This document shows positions 33,775 through 42,384 of a stretch of 42,384 bases of DNA, piece after piece. Under the pieces are notes generated by a model, which had not been told where the DNA came from, made no database searches, and saw only the letters and a program-made list of their open reading frames with translations. Numbering within the stretch: the first letter of the stretch is position 1; each line of letters starts with the position of its first letter. Source of the DNA: Cudoniella acicularis (taxonomy: Eukaryota > Ascomycota > Leotiomycetes > Helotiales > Helotiaceae); the NCBI GenBank assembly GCA_013054445.1, contig JAAMPI010000348.1, positions 1 through 42,384 of the forward strand. The letters are read 5' to 3'. Made by a program: the position numbers and the translations under genes.

Positions 33775-34309
33775 ATGTCGGCCGACGACCGTGTCAATGC
33801 AATGACCGAATCCTCAATGACCATTCCTTCCGACTCTGAGCAATATTCCGGCAACGATGAACTCTCCCCCTCACCTCCTTCATCCTCCAGCTCGCCGCCA
33901 ATGATTCTATATAAGCCTCCTACGTTTTGGGGATTAATGCGAGGGGCAGCCATCAACCTTTTCCTGCCATTCGTCAATGGACTTATGTTGGGATTTGGGG
34001 AATTATTCGCCCACGAAATTGCTTTCAGGCTGGGATGGAGCGGCACAAAGGTATGGCAGTCCGTTCCTTCTTATTTACGTTGCAATTGACTAGCAACTGC
34101 CCTTGTTTCTTGATTTTCCCCTAACACAGTTGTCGCGTATCCATTCAAGAACGAAAGCTGGTATATTTCCAATGGCTAATGGTCATTTCTAGGTCTTCCC
34201 CAGTGGACGAAGATCGCATGCTATTGGACCTGGTATCGAAGTTCGAGATGATCCTTTGGAGCGAAGGAGGAGGGAAGGTCAACTAGATGACTTGACGAGC
34301 TTGGAATGA
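33775..34309 (+). CDS. MIM1: Mim1/Tom13-family mitochondrial outer-membrane insertion factor
   Basis: Exons 33775-34050 and 34193-34309 (donor GTATGG, acceptor TTTCTAG, phase 0) encode 130 residues. After a Ser/Pro-rich cytosolic N-terminus, one membrane span reads FWGLMRGAAINLFLPFVNGL followed by MLGFGELFAHEIAFRLGWSG, the family's hallmark, with the Gly-based dimer motif. The tail VFPSGRRSHAIGPGIEV is also typical. Mim1 inserts and assembles single- and multi-span outer-membrane proteins, including TOM subunits. It lies directly upstream of OXA1 on the same strand, about 600 bp away. Confidence 0.92.
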
Positions 34310-34911
34310 GGAGATGGAGAAATGACATTGCACATAAAAGGGCGTTCTGGCGTACGGCAGCATACAACCATTAAATCTCAATCCAATTCTGCCTTGGGGC
34401 AAAATTGCACATATAAAACTACTTTTCGGTGAGGCCCAGAGCGCTACGCGGAATGAGGCCGAGATGGAAGACTCGATTTAGATGTACCGTAGACGACCTG
34501 GCGAGAAGATTATCACCGCAGCAGAAGCAAGATAGACACTACCGTACGAATTGTTTTTTCTCTAGATTTCTCTGGTGTCTTGCAAGCCACAAGAAGGTGT
34601 GATCTGTGTCATAGTGGCCGAAAAATGCATTCTTATCGCCGAAATGCTTTTATGCAGCTGGTCCTCGAGTAATGACGCTAGTATAATTTATGCGCGCCGA
34701 CGCGATTGTGCATCCTGAAATATTTTGCGATCAGCCATTTCAAGGTCTCAACCACACAACATGATCCCCAGCAGAGGGCTTCGCTGGTCAGGCCAGCACA
34801 TTGGGGTTGCTCGGCGGGGGATAGAGGCTTTCTCAGTGCGACAAGTGAGCTGTCCTTTGCTATTACCGCGAACTTCATCGCTGACTCCTTAGTTTTCTTC
34901 AACTGTACAAC
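34310..34911. other. Intergenic between MIM1 and OXA1
   Basis: About 600 bp holding the MIM1 terminator region and OXA1 promoter. No gene and no clear regulatory motif. Confidence 0.45.
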
Positions 34912-36386
34912 ATGAGCCGATTAAAGGCAATCCACTCCTTGCGCAAAAGCGCGCCTCAATTCGCTCGACGTTTTTAATTCCTAGATCAAATATCTTAATA
35001 CGAACCTCCGCCGCCTCTCGATTTGCATCCACAACCCCTCTTCCTCCGACCACTCCAGCAGCTGTTACCGGGGCTTCCGCCCCCAGTGCATCTCTACCCA
35101 ATGCAGCCGGCTCTGCTGGAGCCTCTCCCTCTGCTACGACCTCCGCTACCGAATTCGTTACTCCCCTTGACGATGCAACGGACTTCACGACCGATGCCCT
35201 CTCCAGTATACCCGAACAGATCGGATATCTCAAGGGTCTGGGTCTTGATTATGGGTACGGGCCAACGGCCGTGATGGAGTTTGTAATGGAGCACATCCAC
35301 GTCTATGCAGGAACTCCTTGGTGGGCTACGATTGCTCTTACTGCGATATTCGTTCGAGTTGTATTGTTCAAGGTCTATGTCAACTCCGCAGAAAATGCCA
35401 CTAGGATGAATGCAATCTCACCGGTTACGAAACCATTGATGGAGAAAATGAGGCAAGCTCAGGCGGTGGGCGATACAGAAGGTCTGATGCGTTTTAAAAA
35501 CGAGGTTCAGATGATAAACAAGAGGGCAGGAGTCAGCTATATGGCAGCTTTTGCGCCATTGGGTCAAGGCTTTGCTGCCTATGGTACATTTGTTCTGTTA
35601 AGAGCCATGGCCAAACTACCTGTTCCTGGCCTGCAAACCGGCGGCCTTCTTTGGTTTTACGACCTGACGATTCCGGATCCTTATTTTATCCTCCCAATTG
35701 CAACCGCCGCTTCTCTGCATTGGTTGTTACGTGTAAGAATCCCAATTACCCATACATCGAAGTGCAATTTACTTACAACATTGTAGAGAGGTGGTGAAAT
35801 GGGAACCTCAACCATGAGTCCAGAAGTGCAAAAAGCTCTGATCTGGGGTTTTCCGGCGATATCACTGGCTTTCACCTGGTGGTTCCCAGCAGCCGTCCAA
35901 GTATCATTTTTCGTCGCTGGTATCATATCCTTCGCACAAGCATCAGCTATGAAACAACCATGGTTCAGATCCTTCTTCAAGATGACCCCTCTCCCGACAA
36001 AGCCAACCGACAACTCTCCCTACAAAGGCTCCATGAAAATAGCGTCTCCAAGTCCAGTCTTATCACAAGCTGAACTCAATTCCCGCTTCGAAAGCACCTC
36101 TTCAAGCTTCCCAAGGCCTCCCGGATCCGGAGTCCGGAAGCTATTGAACTCAGCCATGAAGCCACTAGAGAAGCCACTGGCGGAAATTAAAGAAAGCACA
36201 TCAGGGATAGTAAACATGGCAAACGAGAGACTAGATGCCCGACGCGAGAAAAGTGAGAAAGCCGAAGCAACGCGATATGAGGAGAAACGCCAACGGGAGT
36301 TGAAGAAAGTGCAGTTTTTGAGAGAACAACAAGAGAGGGAAGACCGAAAGGTAAAAAAGTTGTTGAAGAAGAGTAAGCCTGTGTAA
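34912..36386 (+). pseudogene. OXA1: OXA1, mitochondrial inner-membrane insertase, with a 1-nt frameshift in the presequence
   Basis: The ATG at 34912 opens a good mitochondrial presequence (MSRLKAIHSLRKSAPQFARR) that hits a stop right after a T5 run (34971-34975). The next frame continues without a start codon as LIPRSNILIRTSAASRFAST and on through the whole protein. Adding one T would give a continuous frame of about 473 residues, the usual size. The YidC/Oxa1 core is intact: YAGTPWWATIALTAIFVRVV, PLGQGFAAYGTFVLLRAMAK, then after the intron 35733-35786, QKALIWGFPAISLAFTWWFP. The C-terminal basic coiled coil (EKRQRELKKVQFLREQQERE) is the ribosome-binding tail. Oxa1 inserts mitochondrially encoded and conservatively sorted proteins and is needed for respiration, so a base-calling error is as likely as a real lesion. 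Confidence 0.8.
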
Positions 36387-36963
36387 ATCACGGTGTCTTC
36401 TTGCATGTACGAAGATGGGGCCAAACTTTCTTGTAGTATATTTTGTACAGCAGCATATTTGCATAGGAAAGAGAACTAGGCTGGAAAAATGTTCGAAAGG
36501 AAATGACGCCTCTTTAATATCTCCGCGTAGGACGGTCTCGTTACTATATCGCACTCCAGGTAAGTGCAATGCTTCTCGAGTGTCGTGCCTGCCTCTTACT
36601 CTTCCGGTCTTGTTAAATATCCCTAGATATCGACGTCACATCCTTGTGCAATACTTGAACCTCATTATCAAAACGCTCACTTTCTGACTTCCTTTCTTGA
36701 AAGGATCGATTCGTGAGAAATTCGGTTGCTTTCTCACCACACACAACCTCGCAGTGTTGCGCTCAATTGGTTGGTCTACCACCCAATAAGAGCAACCTCA
36801 GAATCTCTCCGAGGATGCATGCAAAGTTGCAACGCCTCAACAAGGCTGCATATCGATCGATGCTCTCCCAGCTCATGACATTACCAAGAGCCTTGCAACT
36901 CCGCAGTCTGTACTTCATCAAGACTTTGCTCCTCGCCAGCAAGTGTACCGGTACTACGCAAGC
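36387..36963. other. Intergenic, no gene seen
   Basis: Holds the OXA1 3' region and the 5' region of the decayed HET gene; overlapping short frames lack motifs. Confidence 0.4.
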
Positions 36964-38640
36964 ATGTCGGTTCAACAGCAGAGCTCCATTCCAGACGCTC
37001 ATAGGCCTGCTCCAGTATGGGAAGCCGCAGGGGTTGATCTCGTTCTAGATAGACACGTTTTCCAGCACTATGAGACATCTAAATCTCTGCGACTTTCGAG
37101 CGAAACATGCAAGCTCTGCTGTAGAATCTATTTCTTTGCGGCCGAACAGGCCCTTGGTCCTGTGATCCCCAAGTGGGTGGTTGTACAAGCTAGTGCCTCG
37201 GAGGTGTACTTAATGCCTCCCCAAAAGTTGGGAGATTTGCACAATTCCGACTTTCCGGAATATCAGCCACGTCTTCTTCCCAGTGTTTTCTCTTGTCTTA
37301 AAGAGGCTGGGCCGCCGCCCGAAGAACTCATCTTGAGTCCTTGGGCAAAAACGACATTTAATAGTTCCTCGTTTGGTCCCCTACTTAAGAATGGACTCGC
37401 TCCGGAGCCGTGTACGGGTGTGTCTTTCCACATTATAGAGAATTGGATGGCCGATTGCTGTCAGAAATACCCGGCTTGCAAACGCTATGAACCAAGCAAA
37501 CTCCCGACACGGGTCATCGATGTCGGCAGCCAGGATCGAGACCCATCTCTGTATATTTCAAAGGGCGAATTGGAACCCTATTTCACTTTGAGTCATTGTT
37601 GGGGACGGAAATTTTCTCTCCAATTAAAAAGTCACAACTAAGCATCACTACAGCAAGGCATCCCATTGGGAATGTTTCCGAAAACCTTTCAGGATGCGAT
37701 AGTCGTTACAAGTCAATTGGGTGTCCGGTATTTATGGATTGACGTTCTGTGCATTATACAGGATAATGCGGCGGACTGGGAAGCCGAAGCTGCTGCTATG
37801 GCGGACATCTACGAAGGGGCTTTATTGGGTATTTGCGCATTGAGATCTCCTAATAGCGAAACTGGTTTCCTGTATCCCAGGACGGATGACAGCATTCACT
37901 TCTCGGCCGAAGATGAAAATGGACAGCAGGAAAACCTATACGTTAAGTTTTCGGTATCTGATGGTATATTGCACGAAAGCCTTGAGGATACGTGGGATGA
38001 CCAGGGAATTCTTCAACAGCGCGGTTGGACTCTTCAGGAGAGGGTTCTAAGTCGAGCGAATCTGATGTTCCGGCACCAGAACCAGGATGAGGCGTGATGT
38101 AGGAATATCGCTCGTTTCGAATATTGGAAACGGGAAAAGCTTGGCCATCTGAACCTCGTTTGAAGGGTATAGGCCATTCTCCCATGAGACATGAACTGCC
38201 AAGATACCCGATCTTTCCTCCTATCGATGACTGCGAGCCACAAAAGCCCCTTATACAATGGTACCGTTTGGTTGTAAAGTACTCACACCGCAAACTCTCA
38301 TTTCCGAAGGACAAACTCCAGGCAATAAAAGGATTGGCAGCTTCTCTAGGAAAAGAGGTCAAGGGTCAGTTTGTTGCCGGGCTGTGGTCAAATAATATAC
38401 ACCGTGGACTCCTCTAGAAGGCAGGCGATTCTTTCTAAAAGCCATTGCCTCGAGCTCCCTCGTGGAGTTGGGCCATTCATGATGCCAGTATCGCTTTCCT
38501 ACACCCTTTGCATATCATGGTTCCTCACTTCGAATTTTCAGCGACTTCTTTACAGCAATTATTACTTCCGCGGCATAACGAATCTCCAAATATACGTAAC
38601 ACAAGAACCTACCATACGCGCTCAACCTCAAACATAAGGC
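36964..38640 (+). pseudogene. Decayed HET-domain gene
   Basis: The frame from ATG 36964 gives an N-terminal Cys-containing region (ETCKLCCRIYFFA) and the HET core: YFTLSHCWGR, then after an in-frame TAA (37639-37641) SLQQGIPLGMFPKTFQDAIV, LGVRYLWIDVLCIIQDN, DIYEGALLGICALRS, and GWTLQERVLS. A TGA at 38095-38097 is followed within a few bases by a frameshift. The new frame (EPRLKGIGHSPMRHELPRY ... DKLQAIKGLAASLG) continues through TAG at 38415 and TAA at 38436 into PRAPSWSWAIHDASI, the conserved HET tail. The TAG sits where the family normally has Trp (LLW), so G-to-A fits. At least four stops and one frameshift make this a pseudogene. Its 3' end runs into the convergent SDR gene. Confidence 0.85.
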
Positions 38641-39773
38641 TTCACCTGCTCCTCAGTCCACTCCCAGAACCGCAAACCGGTCCCATTCCCACCCTCCTCC
38701 CTTGCCTTCGTCGCGCCAACCAAATCCTCACGAATCGGCAGAAACCTCCCAAAAGGAACAACTACAATCACAGTTAGCCATTTTACATCCCATATAATGT
38801 CACCATTTATCTCATATGGAAAAACTTACTCCAATCGCCACTCCTCTCAATCGTCACCTCCCCGGACAACCCCGCAAACAACTCCGTATATGCCCCAAAC
38901 ACAGGCTTATAATCTATCAACCCCTTCTGGAACGCAAACAACTTCCCAGAAGTCCTGGCGAGATCACTACTCAAATTCCCCGGGTTCAACGCACAACTAA
39001 TAATACTATCTTTCCTATACCTTTTCGCGAACTCCACAGCGTGAAAATAATTCCCCGTCTTGCTAGTGGCGTATTTATAACTCGCAGACTTGTCCACACG
39101 ATAATCCAAATTATTCAAGTCAATGCCGGTTCCCTTCAGGCTCATGATCTCGGTCGCGGAAGAAGCCACCCAGATTACACGGATGGTGTTCGGGGGTTCG
39201 ACTTTAGCTGTAGAGATCAAAACCGGTGTGAGAAGTTTCGTGAAAAGGAAAGTGCCGATGTTATTCACGCCAAGAGTGAGTTCGTAACCTTGTGCTGTCT
39301 TTGAGCCTTGAGGTGGCATCATGACACCTGCGTTGTTGAAAAGAACATGGAGGCGTTTTTCCTAGGACAAGAATTCCGTGACGGAGGCTTTGATAGTTGT
39401 TAGGTCGCTGAGGTCGAGAGGGAGGAAGACGAGTTTGCCGCTGGAGCGTGGGTGTGCTGCTATGATGCCTTCGATTGCTTTTTCGGATTTGGGACGGGAG
39501 CGGGCGGCGATGTAGACGGTTGCGTTTTTGGAATAGAGGAGTTGGGCGAGACATTTTCCAACACCGGTGTTGGAGCCTGTTACGATGTAGACCTATGAGA
39601 GGGGACGGTTAAGTGAGTTACTGGAAGGGAGAGGAGTGGGGGTGTGAGAGGTAGAAGTTAGTGGTGAAGGAACTTACTTTTCCTTCAAGGCTGGGAAGGT
39701 CTTCCTCAGTGAAGCTAGGTTTTGGCGGGAAAATTTGCGTCCAAACGCTGTGGAGTGAAAGACCGTTGCCCAT
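38628..39773 (-). pseudogene. Short-chain dehydrogenase/reductase (SDR) with one in-frame TAG
   Basis: Exons 39773-39678, 39592-38830 and 38761-38628 (introns GTAAGT..ATAG and GTAAGT..GTAG) stay in phase and would encode 330 residues. NAD(P)-binding TGSNTGVGK opens exon 2, NNAG follows in LHVLFNNAGVM, and the catalytic YATSK lies in SYKYATSKTGNYF. The C-terminus matches fungal retinol-dehydrogenase-like SDRs (GRFLPIREDL ... RFWEWTEEQVKPYV). A TAG at 39364-39362 (codon 109) breaks FLS-stop-EKRLHVLF; everything else is intact. A CAG-to-TAG change is one explanation. As written, only the first 108 residues would be made, without the active site. Confidence 0.85.
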
Positions 39774-39935
39774 AGTTGCGTCTTGAGAAGGACTGATTCA
39801 AACAGAAATGTAGATTTTGAAGTGAGTCAAACACGTTTTCGAGTAGGACATAGAAAAGTTAAGGTACTGATGAGAATAGCACTGAAACGAACGGACCAAA
39901 GATCGAAACAAGAGAGATACTGACTTTTCTCCATA

Positions 39936-39943
39936 CTTATATA
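39936..39943 (-). promoter_or_regulatory. TATA box of the SDR gene
   Basis: TATATAAG on the minus strand about 163 bp upstream of the ATG at 39773, well placed for a core promoter. Confidence 0.45.
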
Positions 39944-40795
39944 CAACTACCTTGAAAATCAACTGCTTTTACCAATACAAATGGATAACGGAACACATCG
40001 GCTTTCATGGGTAGCTAGGCACGGTACTCAGGGGTTAGTACCCACAATTCAAAGCACAGCCAATCACCCACCAGATGATCCGAGCTCGCCAACCAGAAAA
40101 CTCAAGTAAGAGCCTTGCCGAAAAGCGTCGGCGATATCATTTCTAGCAGAGTTACCACTTCTAGAATTCGCTCTAGCTAGAAATCACCCACATAGAAATT
40201 CGTTAGCGATGAGGGGATGTTCAGCGAGGTAAGCAAGCAAGGATGATGGCCCCTGCCATTCTCAAAATTGCCTATTTTGGGTTGTAAGCTAGCCACTTAC
40301 GGATCCTGGCGTGACAAGCACTTCCAGTCTTCCACTGACGAACACATCTCATCCAGAAATCTTTCCGTTTCTTAATCAAAAATTTCCAACTCTGTTTTTT
40401 CCTCTTTCAGAAGACATTGTAGCCGGATATCTCAGTTTTCTGTCGGAACTTTCTTATTTCCATTCTCCGAAATTTGACAACAGATTGACAGGGTTCTCTA
40501 AACAGAGGGGGGGCGAAACCGATGCAAGCAGTTGTAAAAGGCACTATGACCAGCTCAATCGAGGTAGTCAAAGACCAGAACGGGTATTTTCGTGACACTA
40601 GAGGGAGGCCACTGGTCGTTATATTTAACGGCAAAGATAAAAACCCGGACGAAATCTCGTGGCAAGAGCCCATTATTGGGCCACAAACACTTGGGCCCGC
40701 AGGAGGTAAGAGTGCCAAGACACGGCTAGCAGGAAAATCCTGACGTATGTGGTGCAGATACTATCCTTCAAGTGTCCAAAAAAGGAAAAAATGAT
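39944..40795. other. Intergenic, divergent; possible extra 5' exon of the next gene
   Basis: The SDR and transcription-factor-like genes diverge here. An ATG-started frame at 40522-40705 could splice (GTAAGA..TTCAAG) in phase to 40773 and extend the downstream protein at its N-terminus; its sequence carries no known motif, so it is not called. Confidence 0.35.
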
Positions 40796-42384
40796 ATGAA
40801 ACCTCTGAAATTCCGCAACTCGTCACACCCGGTGAAAAAGGCGAAGCGGGTGGTACGAACTCGTGTCGACCAGGATCCTCAACAACAAAAATCGAAACAG
40901 AAAGGACTTATCGGTGAATCTCATAGCACAACATCCATTCTTGTTCGAAAACCGCCTCGATACAATGATTCCACTTCGCGAAAGTCCACACCACAGGTGT
41001 GGATACCCCGGCAACCGCTCTCCTTTTCAGGCTCATTTACGTCGTTTCCTATCCAAATGGAGCCGTATATGCACACCCTTGTTTATAGATGTACGTGTAA
41101 CAACCCTTTCCTTAATTTACCTTCCAGCAATGTAACAACATTTCACTTACGGTTGGTTACACAGACATTTCAGTGATTGCCTACCTGCCACAAGATATCC
41201 ACGGTGCAAAGTTTTTGACTCCACAAGGATGGCTTCCTCTAGCAGTAACAGATGCAGCCTTATTCCACTGTCTTCTCTGCGGCGCCGCTCTCCATAGAGA
41301 TGTCACAATCGGAAAGCCAGAGTCGATAGCGAGATTCAAACACTTGAAAGAAGCGGTACACCTAATAAACACCCAATTACAGGACCCGGGCAAACAAATT
41401 TCCGACAGCACCATTGTCTCTGTTGCCCATCTTGCAGATTACGGGGTACTGGGCTATGTTTTTTTGCCGGTTATCTAATTAGTATCTTGGCTGACAAGCT
41501 AGCAGTGTATGGCTGATAATTATGCGGAATGGAAGATTCATATCAACGGTCTTCAGAGAATGGTACAGTTAAGAGGAGGATTTAAGGCTTTGAGTCAGGA
41601 TCTTCAAAGCAAGATTTACAGGTATTCGAACTTCCTCATCATGCCAAAATTCAGGTTTGTTAACATCCCCTTCAGAGCAGATATCGCCGGCAGCATTGCA
41701 TCACTTTCCAAACCTCGATTCACAACCATCACAAATGCACCCTACACACCACTCGACACAGACCTCCCACCTCTCTCCCCCGGCTTCCAACACATCCTCA
41801 AAACCACCAACGACACCCTCCCCACAAATCTCATCACCATCCTTCACCAATTCCAATATCTGAACTCACTTCTCACGCAAACACCCCCAAGCCTTACCAC
41901 CATCGCGGGAATCATCACCATGCTCGAAAACCGCCTTCTCACGCTCCACGCCGCAGGCACAGCATCTACAAAAACCCCGAATAATAATCAGCTTCTTCAT
42001 GATTTATGCTGTATCGCTGGTCTTCTTAACCTACAGACTCTTTCCACATCTAGGGCAATCTTCCCCATTCCCCCATTCCCGCGCGCGCCGCTGCGAAAAA
42101 TATGTTGATTGAAAAGCTTAAATTCCTTGTAGAGGAATTTACCTCTACCACTTCTTCCTCCGAGTCATCCCCAAACACCACCTACCGATCACTGCTTCTC
42201 TGGGCTTTATTCCAAGGCGGCATCACAGTCAGTAGCCGGAATAAAGAACGCGCATGGTTTGTAACACAACTCGTGAAATTGGTGAGGGAAATGAAGGTTG
42301 GGACGTGGGAGAATGCGAGGAAGGAGCTAGAGAGTTTCTTTTGGGTAGAGAAGATTCATGATGTTATGGGGAGGGAGATGTGGG
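40796..42384 (+). pseudogene. Fungal-specific transcription-factor-like protein, partial at window edge, frameshifted by an 8-bp duplication
   Basis: Exons 40796-41090, 41174-41445, 41506-41621 and 41676 onward join in phase. The opening MKPLKFRNSSHPVKKAKRVV resembles the start of fungal proteins that have the transcription-factor domain but no zinc cluster. Then come FTSFPIQMEPYMHTLVYR, PLAVTDAALFHCLLCGAALH, HLKEAVHLINTQLQDPGKQI, ISDSTIVSVAHLADYG and EWKIHINGLQRMVQLRGG, all characteristic. After exon 4 residues STSRAIFPIP, an 8-bp tandem duplication (CCATTCCC at 42065-42072 and 42073-42080) throws the frame off and it stops at 42108. The correct frame is open afterwards (NMLIEKLKFLVEEF ... 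ENARKELESFFWV) to the window end. No DNA-binding domain is visible, so its role is uncertain. Confidence 0.72.

Noticed and set aside
37639..38438. Stop-codon readthrough as an explanation for the interrupted genes
   Set aside because: None of the internal stops has the UGA-CUA context known for fungal readthrough, and the second HET gene also has a frameshift.
40311..40595. Plus-strand 94-residue frame upstream of the transcription-factor-like gene
   Set aside because: Starts at GTG, no conserved motif; probably chance.

Overview
The window looks like nuclear DNA of a filamentous ascomycete (Pezizomycotina; Leotiomycetes is a guess). Evidence seen directly: genes are split by introns of about 45-110 bp with fungal splice and branch signals, and the gene families are fungal (HET-domain proteins, a NACHT STAND protein, a Pth11-like rhodopsin-fold receptor, a GMC oxidoreductase, 2EXR/F-box-like and fungal transcription-factor-like proteins). 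No tRNA, rRNA or CRISPR array was found. All exon joins were worked out by hand from splice signals and reading phase.

Layout. 1-1.2 kb: truncated Tc1-type transposase and simple repeats. 1.2-9.9 kb: intact HET gene (-), a large gene with a chymotrypsin-like fold and Cys at the nucleophile position (-), a membrane-anchored pseudogene with two in-frame stops (+), and a small secreted/GPI-like protein (+). 9.9-11.4 kb: AT-rich desert with transposon-end-like repeats. 11.4-14.1 kb: dynamin-family GTPase (-) whose model needs two GC-AG introns. 14.6-18.5 kb: repeat-rich segment with two oppositely oriented copies of one MITE, a foldback element, and a small secreted-protein gene (-). 19.2-20.1 kb: 2EXR-like gene (+). 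20.3 kb: second MITE type with a 9-bp target duplication. 21.1-21.9 kb: chimeric relic joining a SET9-like SET domain to a glycosidase-like tail (-). 22.5-23.9 kb: Pth11-like receptor (-). 26.0-27.9 kb: secreted GMC oxidoreductase (+). 28.4-31.4 kb: NACHT protein interrupted by one TAG (-). 32.1-36.4 kb: housekeeping block SHP1/p47 (-), MIM1 (+), OXA1 (+, one-base frameshift). 37-38.6 kb: decayed HET gene (+). 38.6-39.8 kb: SDR oxidoreductase with one TAG (-). 40.8 kb to the end: transcription-factor-like gene cut by the window edge and frameshifted by an 8-bp tandem duplication (+).

Two themes stand out. First, allorecognition/innate-immunity-type genes (two HET, one NACHT, a dynamin-like GTPase and a protease-like protein) share the window with mobile-element debris. 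Second, six genes carry lesions in otherwise well preserved frames (in-frame TAA/TAG/TGA, a 1-nt homopolymer deletion, an 8-bp duplication). Either this haplotype is decaying, for example by RIP-like C-to-T change, or the assembly has small errors. The OXA1 lesion, in a gene needed for respiration, makes the error hypothesis worth testing first.
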